A stretch of DNA of 64,000 bases. Origin: Owenia fusiformis. Taxonomy: Eukaryota > Annelida > Polychaeta > Sabellida > Oweniidae. Positions within the stretch are counted from its first letter, which is position 1. Every line of letters starts with the position of its first letter. Positions 34,231-44,862 of this stretch are shown here, one piece after another. The position numbers and the translations under genes are program-made. Below the pieces are notes generated by a model, which was not told the origin of the DNA, did not search any database, and saw nothing but the letters and a program-made list of their open reading frames with translations. The stretch spans positions 21,488,477-21,552,476 of the forward strand of contig CAIIXF020000004.1 in NCBI GenBank assembly GCA_903813345.2. Direction: 5' to 3'.

Positions 34231-34499
34231 TGGTAGAAATCACGCAAATTTCATTACATGAAATCCGCTATTTATGAATCACATGATACCATGCACGTGC
34301 CAAGCTAAAGTCCAATGACACAATTAAACTGATGAGTTTAGACCATTGCTCCTTCATTCATTGACACAATGACATTGTTTTTGTTCGCTTATCTCTCTCA
34401 CCACCCAAATGGATTATCCTGTTGTGTTAGATGCAATATTGGAGTGACAAGCTTAATCCACTCTGATAGGCCAATAAATACATTAGACATACAGTCAAA

Positions 34500-34664
34500 A
34501 GTTCGCCTGCTCATGTTTTTTCCATTCTAATTCTCTCTAAAATTTGAATGAAGTGTCTGATTTTCTTGTATTTCTATACAATTTGGAGTGTTAACTACAT
34601 GCCTGTTTACTTTATTTCTTGCCGATTCCACTAATTTTTACCCTTTTGGGGGTTTTAAAACACT
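34500..34664 (-). repeat. Rep-A copy, full length
   Basis: TTCGCCTGCTCATG start, TCTCTAAAATTTGAATGAAG, GATTTTCTTGTATTTCTATA, CATGCCTGTTTACTTTATTT, end GGGTTTTAAAACACTACC. Confidence 0.9.
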
Positions 34665-35487
34665 ACCATACTTTCCAAGATGGCAATAAATACAAATCAT
34701 CGCAATAGTTGATTCTGCGTTACAACTTGTAATTAAGGAATCAATTGTGATGAGCCTGCAAATGTTTCTATTGGCAACAGTTGGCTTTACGCTTATTGCA
34801 ATTCTGTGATGCAGCCCAAAAATTGTGCTAATTTCCCACGTGTTTGTAAAGTATTCTCGCATGGCTAGGCATGATACAAAATCCCAGCTATAATTAGAAC
34901 ACTGTATCTATTTAAAATAATATGCATTCTATATTTTACAACATTCAGCGAAAATTATTATCCTCATCAAATTCAGGTGGTTGAGTAAAAAACCAAAATA
35001 GTATTTAAATTTAAATTATAGAATGGCATAATTTGCAGAAACATTAGTACAGTGCATGTCAAGAGCACTAATTGTAAGGCCTTTTAGAGGTTTATAGGAG
35101 ATAGGTTGCATCCCCCAAGCTGCATCCCCCAGACCCCCACCCTCTCAGATGTATCAGTGAAAGGATCCCTAACAAACAGATGTTAAAATTGACACAAACA
35201 AAATGTGAATCAGTAGAGAAAACAAATCCCATTAAATCACATTAATGATAATATTATTAGCCATTGATGAAATTGAATAAATAACAAAATGTAAACCAAT
35301 GTATAGAAATTGAATAAATATGATATAATGAAGTAGTAGAGTACAGTCCATTTGATAAGTTTATGTCCTTTATTTTTTTCCATAACACATTTAAGATAAG
35401 TAAAAAAAACTAAACTGAAATGTATTGCATTTTAATGTAAGAATAATATCTCTTGGGACAATTTACCACTCTTGTGAAAAAATTCAA
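34665..35487. other. Unassigned stretch
   Basis: A 74-residue minus frame (34638-34862, starting MREYFTNTWEIS) has mixed composition, but it overlaps Rep-A at its 3' side and lacks other support. The rest is A+T-rich. Confidence 0.35.
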
Positions 35488-35662
35488 GGTGGTCACATTT
35501 TAAAATGCAAAACTTGAAGAAAAGAGTCGTATTAGCAAGGAACAAAGTAAATATTTATGTAGTTAACACTCTAAATTGTATAAAAATGCAAGAAAATCAG
35601 GCACTTCATTCAAATTTTAGAGAGAAATTGAGGGAAAAGAGCATGAGCAGACAGACATTTCA
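35488..35662 (+). repeat. Rep-A copy, full length
   Basis: GGTGGTCACATTTTAAAATG start, ATTAGCAAGGAACAAAGT, GCACTTCATTCAAATTTTAG, end GCATGAGCAGACAGACATTT. Together with 28336 it defines both ends. Confidence 0.9.
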
Positions 35663-36838
35663 AGCATTGGCACTAATCATGCCTATTTTCTATATTGCTA
35701 AGTATGACAGTTATTAGTCTATAAAATATTAGTTTATGAGTTATTAATCCCTTCATCCATTGGATGTTTATTTGTGTTTTATATTGTTATTAACTTCTTC
35801 AGCATTCACTTCCCATGTCTAAAATGCTCTCTGGTCAGTACCTGATGTTGGAGAATATTGTCCTTTGGGCTCTCATGGCTTACTCTTTTGATCAGAATAA
35901 TGGGGCATTTTGAATAAAGTGTCATAGTTGTAACTGTTAATTCTAAACATCATTTATCCTTGAGATCTTGTGACTACTGAGCTCTTGTGGATTGCTTTAT
36001 TGATCATTATTTGTAATATATTTTAGGTAAGGTAAGTTAAGCTTTCATTCTTGTAATATCAGTTTGGTTTTTTTGTGTCATCGTCAAAAGTGTTGCATAT
36101 TAGTGCCTTGTCTTGAAATATCGTGGGTTGCTTTCTTCAGAAAATACAAAATATGTTCCAGGGATCTTATTTTTTATTTTGGATGCTTGGAGTGTTGACT
36201 TTGATTCTTGATTGAGTTTATTGGTTGATATGTTTTATTGGGTTTTGATGTGTTTGTCTGATTCAAATGTTGCCCCTTGTGTTTAGTATTGAGTGTGAAT
36301 GAAATACCTGATAGAAACTTAATTGCTTTGATTTTGTACCTGGATTAATACTTGGCTATTTGTCCTTTTTGTCATCCATTTAAATCACCATTGATAACCA
36401 TTTTTCTTTTTTCTCTTTTCTCAGTTGATGATTTTAGGAAAAAAGATTTGGTTAAAAGACATTTATGTGTGTGAATCGGAAAAACAGAGTGACCATAAAT
36501 CACTTGAGTATGGACTCTGCAAAATGAGATATTATGATTGAATCGGAAATGGCTGACCTTACAATGACAGATAAAGCCTTGGTCAGTTCATGAAGGCTAT
36601 AGAAAGGATGATTAGGCCATGATGATAAACATGATTAACAAATCTAGGGTTGTTTCCCCATGTGATATATTGTTTGTGTGCACATAGTATGCTAATAAAT
36701 TGACATCAGATTCAATTTTAAAGATTTTTTGTGGTTTGTAAGGATTGATATTTGTTGGACAAGAGTTTATCTATGTGCTTTCCCTTCATTATGGCATAGT
36801 TAGAACTTCGATGGGTCCACACTCATCTCTTACTGTGA
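35663..36838 (+). other. Unassigned stretch with strong acceptor-like site
   Basis: A long pyrimidine tract ending TTTTCTCAG at 36424 is the best acceptor in the region. Behind it, two frames are open for 38 and 15 codons (starts LMILGKKIWL and DDFRKKDLVK). No donor or homology supports either. Before it the DNA is T-rich and featureless. Confidence 0.3.
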
Positions 36839-38282
36839 GCTGCTGTACCTCATTGTAATGGCTGTTTTACCTCATTGTAAATTGCTGTTTTACCTCTTTG
36901 TTAATTGCTGCTTTACCTCATTGCTGCTTTACCCCATTGCTGCTTCACCTCATTGTAAATTGCTGATTTACCTCATTGCTGATTTACCCCATTGCTGCTT
37001 CACCTCATTGTAAATTGCTGCCTTACCTCATTGCTGCTTTACCCTATTGCTGCTTTACCTCATTGTAAATTGCTGATTTACCTCATTGCTGCTTTATCCT
37101 ATTGCTGCTTTACCTCATTGCAAATTGCTACCTTACCTCATTGCTGCTTTACCCTATTGCTGCTTTACCTCATTGTAAATTGCTGATTTACCTCATTGCT
37201 GCTTTACCCTATTGCTGCTTTACCTCATTGTAAATTGCTGCCTTACCTCATTGCTGCTTTACCCTATTGCTGCTTTACCTCATTGCAAATTGCTACCTTA
37301 CCTCATTGCTGCTTTACCCTATTGCTGCTTTACCTCATTGTAAATTGCTGCCTTACCTCATTGCTGCTTTACCCTATTGCTGCTTTACCTCATTGTAAAT
37401 TGCTGCCTTACCTCATTGCTGCTTTACCCTATTGTTGCTTTACCTCATTGTAAATTGCTGCCTTACCTCATTGCTGCTTTACCCTATTGCTGCTTCACCT
37501 CATTGTGAATTGCTGCCTTACCTCATTGCTGCTTTACCCTATTGCTGCTTTACCTCATTGTGAATTGCTGCCCTACCTCATTGCTGCTTTACCCTATTGC
37601 TGCTTTACCTCATTGTAAATTGCCACCTTACCTCATTGCTGCTTTACCCTATTGCTGCTTTACCTCATTGTAAATTGCTGCCTTACCTCATTGCTGCTTT
37701 ACCCTATTGCTGCTTTACCTCATTGTGAATTGCTGCCTTACCTCATTGCTGCTTTACCCTATTGCTGCTTTACCCTATTGCTGCTTTACCTCATTGTAAA
37801 TTGCTGCCTTACCTCATTGCTGCTTTACCCTATTGCTGCTTTACCTCATTGTAAATTGCTGCCTTACCTCATTGCTGCTTTACCCTATTGCTGCTTTACC
37901 TCATTGTAAATTGCTGCCTTACCTCATTGCTGCTTTACCCTATTGCTGCTTTACCTCATTGTGAATTGCTGCCTTACCTCATTGCTGCTTACCCTATTGC
38001 TGCTTTACCTCATTGTAAATTGCTGCCTTACCTCATTGCTGCTTTACCTCATTGTAAATTGCTGCCTTACCTCATTGCTGCTTTACCCTATTGCTGCTTT
38101 ATCTCATTGTGAATTGCTGCCTTACCTCATTGCTGCTTTACCCTATTGCTGCTTTATCTCATTGTAAATTGCTGCTTTACCTCATTGCTACTTTATCCTA
38201 TTGCTGCTTTACCTCATTGTAAATTGCTGCTTTACCTCATTGTAAATTGCTGCTTTACCTCATTGCTGCTTCACTTCATTGT
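36839..38282 (+). repeat. 55-bp minisatellite, ~25 copies, 1.44 kb
   Basis: The unit contains ATTGTAAATTGCTGCC, TTACCTC, ATTGCTGCTTTACCCT and ATTGCTGCTTTACCTC (55 bases), itself built on a ~16-base ATTGCTGCTTTACC motif. Copies are very alike in the centre and decay at both edges. All plus-strand frames stay open for long runs (Leu/Ala/Tyr/Cys-rich), purely because of the repeat. Confidence 0.97.
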
Positions 38283-38934
38283 ATGATCAGAGCATGAATC
38301 ACAGGGCCTGATCATTGATCACTTTAAAAGGATCAAAGGGGAGCAACAAATATATGATTAACTGCAAAATGTTCAATTTGAAATGATAAACCTACCATTA
38401 TTTGCAATCTCTATGTTACCCTCTCTAGCTCTCATTTCTGATTTCATAGGCTATTAACCTTGTTGCCAATGTAATAATAAAACAGATCTCTATGATTTGT
38501 TTGAATTAAGTTCTGATATTACCAGGTACTGGCCTTGCCTGTGAAATAATAAAACAGTTCCATGATTTATTTTGGTCTAATGGAACCCTGCATGCTTTTA
38601 GAAGGTCAGCTCAATGATGTAGATTCTGCTGCTATTCATGTTAAATACGTATTTTCCATTATTTTCCTTAACTTTTGCTTTTAACCTTGTAGTAGTTCAA
38701 TTGATGGTGGGTGTTGGTTTAATTTTTCCTTTTATTTTAGTTGAGTATAAAACAGTCCTCAGAGGACACATTTGGCCTGAGGTCAGTTGAATTATAAGTC
38801 TGATGTGAAATAAAAGTACAAATGCATGTGAAAAAGTGGGCTGATTTGAAAATGTTTGTATCCAATTGCTTTTTTATTTATACTAATTCGAATACAGTAG
38901 GTCTGAAATTTATTCATAACTTTGGAAATATTTT
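38283..38934. other. Unassigned stretch
   Basis: AATAAAACAG(A/T)TC(T/C) phrases near 38477 and 38549 suggest a small duplication. No gene. Confidence 0.4.
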
Positions 38935-39100
38935 TGTCGCTTCCAGAAGCGGTGACATATGTTGTAGCATGGGCTTTCAATTATCTAGTTGAAAGCCCAT
39001 GGTTGTAGTCTCCGACTTTTTTTGTGGATGGTGTTCGGTGATCGGCAATCAGAGATTGGTTTCTGTAATAATTTGCAAATAACTTACAAGGTGGTGACAT
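38935..39100 (+). repeat. GTCACCACC-family copy with hairpin inserted
   Basis: GTCGCTTCCAGAAGCGGTGAC left tip, TAGTCTCCGACTTTTTTTG, GGTGTTCGGTGATCGG, right tip AAGGTGGTGACATTTTG. Interrupted at 38968 by the 34-bp hairpin. Confidence 0.75.
38968..39001. mobile_element. 34-bp perfect hairpin insertion, copy 2
   Basis: CATGGGCTTTCAA, loop TTATCTAG, TTGAAAGCCCATG. Flanked on both sides by GTTGTAG (38961-38967, 39002-39008), a perfect 7-bp direct repeat. Removing the hairpin and one repeat restores the sequence expected from sister copies of the host element. Confidence 0.85.
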
Positions 39101-39164
39101 TTTGTCATGTTAATGCCATGTTTAAAAAGATGCCAAACAGACAGACTTTGTGGTCTATATTATA

Positions 39165-39202
39165 GGGGAGTTAATGTTTCCAAACTTTTATTTGGAAGTG
39201 TA
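39165..39202. repeat. End fragment of the TA-flanked TIR family
   Basis: AATGTTTCCAAACTTTTATT then GGAAGTGTA matches the right end of 4420-4909. Confidence 0.5.
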
Positions 39203-39701
39203 GTTATGGTCTCTAGACTATTATTAAACATATTCCAAGCTAACAGTATTCATCATTACTTATAATTAAGACACCAAAGGTTCAAACAACATTTCATTCA
39301 TATAAATTACAGTATATAATTGAACAATTGGGAGTACTTAGATAAAGAAAATTGACAGTAATTTTGTGTGAGATATCACTCAACTTCCGACTTTATTTGA
39401 CTCCAAAACCTGGGATTTACGATTTATTCGTTTTGCCATTTTAATCGGCCAATTGAGACAAGTGGCCAGTTTTCTGTTATTAATACACTTTAATGTAACT
39501 GTATATATTCAAAAAATATATTTTGGTTATTTTTAGCGTAGATCCCAAACCTTTAAATAATTAATCAATTGTTCACACATACCTTTGATAATTTCTTGTG
39601 TATTAATGGTTAAAGGTCATGAATAATTTGCTAGATGTATAATTAATTACGTAAAATAAATTCCAGAAATAAGATAATGCCTTTCTTGTCATGACAGATT
39701 C

Positions 39702-39848
39702 CTTTTAATTTCTCTCAAAAATTTGAATGAAATACCTGCTATTTTTACATTTCTATACAATTTTGAGATTAGGCTACACGCCTGGTTGCTTTATTCCTTG
39801 CTGATTCCACTCTTTGTCACTCTATTTTGCATATTAAAACCTGACCAT
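39702..39848 (-). repeat. Rep-A copy
   Basis: TTTCTCTCAAAAATTTGAAT start, TACAATTTTGAGATTAGGCT, CTTTATTCCTTGCTGATTCC, end TTGCATATTAAAACCTGACC. Confidence 0.85.
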
Positions 39849-40032
39849 TTTCATTGGAGAAGAATGGCGAATATAAATAATATTCTTGATTAGTCCCAAA
39901 ACGGTATAATCATGGCATGTGATTCCTTATGATTAGCCTCAGAGGATATCCTAAATAAAAACTGCTATTATCATCGGAATCACAATAAAATTAATATACA
40001 GATCGGAGTTGCGTTTTCTGAATAAATACTTT

Positions 40033-40150
40033 GAATTACTGTTTATATACTATAAATTACTGTTTATATACTTTGAATTGCTGTTTATATATTATGAATT
40101 ACCGTCTATATACTTTCAATAACTGTTTAAATACTTTGAATTACCGAATA
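40033..40150 (+). repeat. ~23-bp minisatellite, about 5 copies
   Basis: GAATTACTGTTTATATACT-type units with ACTGT/GCTGT/ACCGT variants, ending at GAATTACCG. Confidence 0.85.
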
Positions 40151-40235
40151 TAAAATATATTGATATTAAAGGGTATAAAATAAAGGCAACCAAATGCAGG
40201 TGATCTGCTTATCCCTTGTCTGAGACTTTCATGTA

Positions 40236-40346
40236 TAGCAATGTGAAATTGAGCGAACTAGCAAGGAATTATGTAAACAAGCATGAACAAATATAAGGAA
40301 CTCACATATACAGATGTATTCTTCGTTCAAAATTTTGAAAATAAAT
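40236..40346 (+). repeat. Rep-A copy, strongly diverged
   Basis: CTAGCAAGGAATTATGTAAA and CAAGCATGAACAA are recognisable; the rest is about half matched. Lies ~165 bp from the LINE 3' tail. Confidence 0.55.
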
Positions 40347-40731
40347 GTAATTAGCACGATTCAAAATACTCAGGCTTAATCAGCAAGGGAATATTGCTGT
40401 ATTTAATATCCACCAGGGGATAATGATTAGGATTAATATGGCATATTTTGACAATAAAGCAGAGAAAGTAAAATATAAAAGTGAATTTCTTGGTGATTTA
40501 TGACAAGTTTTTCTCTGATGCTTGGTTTTATTGTTTGTTTTATTGTTTGTTTTATTGTTTATATTTATTTATTTATTCAGAACTACGCTTTTGTATCAGC
40601 GGCACACTTTCAAAGGTGCGTCTTTACAATGAAACATAATATATCTAAAACTGAGTCTTAAGTATCTTTAAGATTGCACTAAAACTTTAATGGTTAAAAT
40701 AGGTTTCCTATGCGACTAAAATACTAAATAA

Positions 40732-41397
40732 CTAATACATCTTAAGTAAAAACATTTTAGATACTGTGTCAAATGTTGAACCTAAATCTTGTCCCCCAAG
40801 TCTAAAAGCCTCATCACCTAGAATCCATTGAAGTTTATATTCAGGTGAAGACGCGAAGAATGTTTCACTCAGGGCAGATGGAATTTTGCTTTCAATTGTT
40901 TTGAAGAACACATTACGATGGTCATTATAGTGGGGACAGAGTAGAAGTCTATGTTCTACCGTTTCAATCATATTTGTACAAAAATTGCAATTGGGGTCCG
41001 AAAGTTTATTTTTCCATCTACATGTTTCACTTTTTAATTGGAACTTTCCTAATCTCGCAAGGAACTTTATCCTTGCGCCCTGAAAGTCATAGTCATTTCT
41101 AAGGTAGTTTTGAAGTCCTTTTCTGGTGGAAAGCGTACTATAAAAGGATAAGGATGATTTTTGATCAATTTCATTCTTAGTATAAGATTTACATTCTTCC
41201 CTTATCCTGTTATCGTATTCATTAATCATTTCATCAGAATCATGACTTATGCCATCGAAACCGATGGAGGACAGAATGTCATCCATTTGTTCAATGTATT
41301 TCCAGCTATTGGTTTTATTATTTTTTAGTCTATGTGACAAAGCTGCGATGAGGTTGCTTATAAGAGAATTCTCACTTTTGCCTAAAAGATGAAAAAA
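40732..41397 (-). pseudogene. LINE ORF2 C-terminal zinc segment, cut off by TAA
   Basis: About 221 codons in the same frame as the reverse transcriptase, directly after TAA at 41398-41400 and ending at TAG 40732-40734. It includes a Cys/His cluster (C..SDPNCNFCTNMIETVEH....CPHY) of the kind seen near the C-terminus of many LINE ORF2 proteins, where it probably binds nucleic acid. The frame after the TAA has no other stop, so a single nonsense change or readthrough explains the break. The first ATG lies well inside, so independent translation is unlikely. Confidence 0.8.
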
Positions 41398-44307
41398 TTA
41401 TTCAACTTGTCGTTTCAGCACAATAAAATGAATAGGAGTCCATCCTAGCTCGTTTATAGCGCCAATATATGCCGGAGTGCTTTTGATATTGAAAATTGCT
41501 CGCGCTGCGTTATATTGCATCGACTGAAGTTTATTTCTGATCACTTTTGTATCTGTAACCCATACACCACACCCATGTAAGATGCTTGGTAGAAATTTAC
41601 TTGTATATAACGTGTTCCCAAAATCAATCCTCTTAGCATTGAGATGTTTACTAAGGGTATATGAAATATGGTTTTTCAGCTTGACCGCGTTTGGCGCAAG
41701 TTTGTCAATGATGTGACAAGAATCTTTTAAGGACCTATCAATAAAAATTCCTAGGTATTTATATGTTTGAACCTCATTTAATTTTAGATCTCCCAAAGAC
41801 CAAAGTTTAAGTTTATCAATTTTCTTACCTATGACCATAATTTTGGATTTTTTCTCACTAAATCTAAACCCCCATTTAATTGCGAACTTATTTGCAACTT
41901 GTAACATAGATTTCAAGTCATTTTCAGATTGACCGAGAAGGACAATGTCATCAGCCCACATCAAACTTGGGAATTTTTGGTCCTTAAATGAGATCCCAAC
42001 ATTCGCTTTTAAAAGTTCGTCTTGGAGATCTGTCATTACAATTGAAAACAGTGTTGTGGAAAGAGTACAACCCTGCTTTACACCACAAGTTGTGGTGAAC
42101 CATGAATCTCCAATGTATCCATTATTTAACTTTACTTTGTTCTTTATGTTTTTATACATCTCTCTCAACAATCGCCATGCTTTGCCTCTAACGCCTTTTT
42201 CCCAAAGTTTAATAAACAAAAGGTCGCGATCCATGACGTCAAATGCCTTGGAAATATCAAGGAATGCAAGGAAGGTTTTTTCATTCTTATCTTTTCTTAG
42301 GCTGCATAATGCTTTCAATTTAAAAACATGGTTTTCAAGACGCTGATTTTTCCTATATGCTCCTTGAAAATCTCCAAACACATTTTTGCTTTCGAAAAAG
42401 GACATAAGATGAGTATTTACTAAAGAACAAAAAAGTTTGTAAACATTTGAAGTAATAGTGATTCCTCTAAAATTGTCAAGTGATTCATTAACTCCGCCTT
42501 TATGAAGGGGTTTTAAAATACCTTCCTTCCATTGGGATGGATATGTTTCATGTGTTTTACAAATTTTAAAAATATCTAGGAGTGTTCTAATCATTGATGT
42601 ACCTCCATACTTAATGAATTCATAGGGTATCATATCAGTCCCTACTGCTTTACCATTTGGGAGTCGTTTTATATGTGAGACTAAAGTTTCGGAATCAAAG
42701 ATGAGTTGATCGATGATATCAAAGTCGAAATGGCTGGAATGCGGATCATTTAGCTTGTTTTCAATATTGTCAAGCTTCTCCGCATGTTTTGATATTTCAA
42801 TCTCTGGTGATTGTGGGTTGCGATTTTTGGGGCCAACATTAGCCCAGTAGTCATTCATTATTTTAGCGACTCTTTTTGGGTCATCAATAATTATGTCCGG
42901 GTATTCGGGGTGTTGTACTTTTATGGGGGTATCATTTTGCTGATTAAACATATTAAGAGTTCGCCAATAAGATCTTGAGCTTGATGATTTTTTAGAAGCA
43001 TTTTTAGTAAGAACCTTTATGTGTTTTCTTACCATCTTTTCTTTAATATATTGTCGGACTCGGTCTTTCCTTTCAATATAAATTTTCCAAATATCGTCAA
43101 AACAATCGAGATCGGAGAGGCCAGAGGCTCGCCAGTACCTACAAAACTGGTTAGCTTCCTTACGACTCTGGATGAGCTTTTTTAGTTCTTTATCCCAAAA
43201 GGATCTATGGTTTAGTGATATGTTCATGTGACCAATCGTGTTATTCCCTGTATTAATGACTTTATCCCTCCAACAGACCCACATTTCTTCAGGGGTTGCA
43301 AAAACCTTGGGGTTCCAGTCTGCAAAATCATCATTTAAAGCAGACTTAAAAAGTTTCCAATCTGTTTTATCATTCATTTTCCAAAGGCATGCATCAGGAC
43401 TGGTTTTGTTAATATGTCTCAAAACTGGCTTACATGAGTTTGTACTAGATTTTTTTATATCAAAATCCGTCATAATCATGCAGTGGTCGCTTCCAATTGA
43501 AAAATTACCTTCCTCATCAATTATCATAGAGGAAAGCTTATCATAAAGGGCTTGGTTACATAACAAGTAATCAATTGTGGATGTTATATTTCCTCGAAAC
43601 CATGTATATGAACCATTACACTTACTTGACAAATTTAGAACCTGCATGTTTGTGACTTCACATAATGTTTCAACCATTTCACCATTAGGACTGGGGGAGT
43701 CATTTTTATTGAATTTGTTTAGCTTGCCATTGAAATCACCCATTAATAGCACAAAATCACCAGTATTTTCTAGAGTTGCAATATTTGAGATTAATTCATC
43801 AGTAAGAGCATGACTACGTTCTGGATCTTTACCATCATTAGGATAATAGGTGATACCAACACTAAAAGTTTGATCATGTATTTTTACCCGGATCCAGTAT
43901 CGTTCGAAATCATCCCTTTTTGAGCTCAAAAGGTCGTCATTAAGTACTTTGCAGTTTTCAGAAGAAACAAAAAATCCAATTCCCCCACCTTCAGATTTAG
44001 CGCGGTTTTTATCGTACCATTTATGATTATTACTTTTAACAATAAGAGGACGTTTGTCATTAAAAAATGTTTCCGCAACAGCCATTAATGTTATGTCATT
44101 TGTTTCTAGCAAATGTTTCAGCTCTTGCTGCTTAGCTTTACCTAAAATATTTACATTGTTATAAGCAAATGTAACACTGAGATTGTCATTTTGGCATTTA
44201 GCCTTACGGCTGCGTTTAGACCTTCGATGTCGGGTTTTTATATCATTGGGGAATGAGGCTTTATCTTTCGTGACATTGGGGGATAAGGCAGACTCATTGC
44301 CGTTACT
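41398..44307 (-). CDS. LINE ORF2: endonuclease-reverse transcriptase
   Basis: The reading frame opens right after the ORF1 TAG (44308-44310) and runs about 969 codons to TAA. Numbering from the TTG codon at 44112: an apurinic-type endonuclease occupies about 1-215, with AETFF (14-18), MGDFNGKL (124-131), STIDYLL and GSDH (207-210). An NVN-type first strand is encoded upstream of 44112, so the true frame starts earlier. Reverse transcriptase follows at about 480-790: NGKAVGTD, FRGITI, catalytic FLDISKAFD (D619), GVKQGCTLS, WADD (719-722) and KYLGI. The active-site box has Trp where Tyr or Phe is usual. No RNase H was seen. The first in-frame ATG is codon 10 of this numbering, inside the endonuclease, so expression would need stop readthrough or reinitiation. 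Cleaves target DNA and primes reverse transcription there (known for the family). Confidence 0.93.
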   Translation of the reverse strand, partial: SNGNESALSPNVTKDKASFPNDIKTRHRRSKRSRKAKCQNDNLSVTFAYNNVNILGKAKQQELKHLLETNDITLMAVAETFFNDKRPLIVKSNNHKWYDKNRAKSEGGGIGFFVSSENCKVLNDDLLSSKRDDFERYWIRVKIHDQTFSVGITYYPNDGKDPERSHALTDELISNIATLENTGDFVLLMGDFNGKLNKFNKNDSPSPNGEMVETLCEVTNMQVLNLSSKCNGSYTWFRGNITSTIDYLLCNQALYDKLSSMIIDEEGNFSIGSDHCMIMTDFDIKKSSTNSCKPVLRHINKTSPDACLWKMNDKTDWKLFKSALNDDFADWNPKVFATPEEMWVCWRDKVINTGNNTIGHMNISLNHRSFWDKELKKLIQSRKEANQFCRYWRASGLSDLDCFDDIWKIYIERKDRVRQYIKEKMVRKHIKVLTKNASKKSSSSRSYWRTLNMFNQQNDTPIKVQHPEYPDIIIDDPKRVAKIMNDYWANVGPKNRNPQSPEIEISKHAEKLDNIENKLNDPHSSHFDFDIIDQLIFDSETLVSHIKRLPNGKAVGTDMIPYEFIKYGGTSMIRTLLDIFKICKTHETYPSQWKEGILKPLHKGGVNESLDNFRGITITSNVYKLFCSLVNTHLMSFFESKNVFGDFQGAYRKNQRLENHVFKLKALCSLRKDKNEKTFLAFLDISKAFDVMDRDLLFIKLWEKGVRGKAWRLLREMYKNIKNKVKLNNGYIGDSWFTTTCGVKQGCTLSTTLFSIVMTDLQDELLKANVGISFKDQKFPSLMWADDIVLLGQSENDLKSMLQVANKFAIKWGFRFSEKKSKIMVIGKKIDKLKLWSLGDLKLNEVQTYKYLGIFIDRSLKDSCHIIDKLAPNAVKLKNHISYTLSKHLNAKRIDFGNTLYTSKFLPSILHGCGVWVTDTKVIRNKLQSMQYNAARAIFNIKSTPAYIGAINELGWTPIHFIVLKRQVE

Positions 44308-44862
44308 CTAATAATGGGTAAGTACGGAAAACCTATTATTTCCAAGAAAGTCATTGTTCTGATGATCATATTCAAAAGACTGGACACGATTAACATAATG
44401 ATTGTCCTTCATGACATTTAAATGACCCCTTGCAGGAGGAATATCATTGGGTTTATTGGGGCATCGTGATTGTTTGTGTCCAATTGTTTTACAAAAATGG
44501 CAGCGTACAGCGGTTGGGTGCCAACATGTGGAAGGGAGATGACTCTCCCCACATTTATTGCAGGACATGTCCTTATTGGTGCTGTTACGATTTTGTGTAT
44601 AAGTGTTCATGGGTCTTGGCTTGTTGGTGTTGATATATCCTGATTGTCTTGTGTTGGTTGATGTAAGTGTTGAAGTTGTCGTTGGAGGGTTCTTTGGTTG
44701 ATGTTCCTTGCGGCTGATCTTAGTTTGAGGGCTGTTCCTTTTGTTACGGGGTAAAGTGACATCATCACATGTGGTTTTCAGTTTGAGGTTTTTAACCAAA
44801 CTATTGGTTCCAGCGTCACTTAGATGCAGTTTATCTGGACATAGGTATCCGTTATTGATAGA
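44308..44862 (-). CDS. LINE ORF1 C-terminal part, zinc-knuckle protein
   Basis: An open frame of 184 codons from just after TAG 44863-44865 to TAG 44308-44310; no usable ATG at its front, consistent with 5' truncation. Near the N-terminus PDKLHLSDAG resembles the DxxH block that closes SGNH/esterase domains found in some LINE ORF1 proteins (inference). A Lys/Thr/Asn-rich linker follows, then two zinc knuckles: CX2CX3HX4C (CNKCGESHLPSTC) and canonical CX2CX4HX4C (CHFCKTIGHKQSRC). These bind the element's RNA in related systems. It ends RFSVLTHY in the same frame as ORF2. Confidence 0.8.
   Translation of the reverse strand, partial: SINNGYLCPDKLHLSDAGTNSLVKNLKLKTTCDDVTLPRNKRNSPQTKISRKEHQPKNPPTTTSTLTSTNTRQSGYINTNKPRPMNTYTQNRNSTNKDMSCNKCGESHLPSTCWHPTAVRCHFCKTIGHKQSRCPNKPNDIPPARGHLNVMKDNHYVNRVQSFEYDHQNNDFLGNNRFSVLTHY

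Noticed and set aside
34638-34862. 74-residue minus frame of mixed composition
   Set aside because: Its end runs into a Rep-A copy and no splice or promoter signal was found.
36992-38167. Several overlapping Leu/Ala/Cys-rich open frames
   Set aside because: They are the 55-bp array read in different frames; the repeat unit contains no stop.
36839-38282. CRISPR-like regular spacing
   Set aside because: No unique spacers between repeats; a minisatellite in a eukaryotic context.
41945-43813. Plus-strand frames of 78-133 residues within the LINE
   Set aside because: Antisense shadows of the reverse transcriptase gene.
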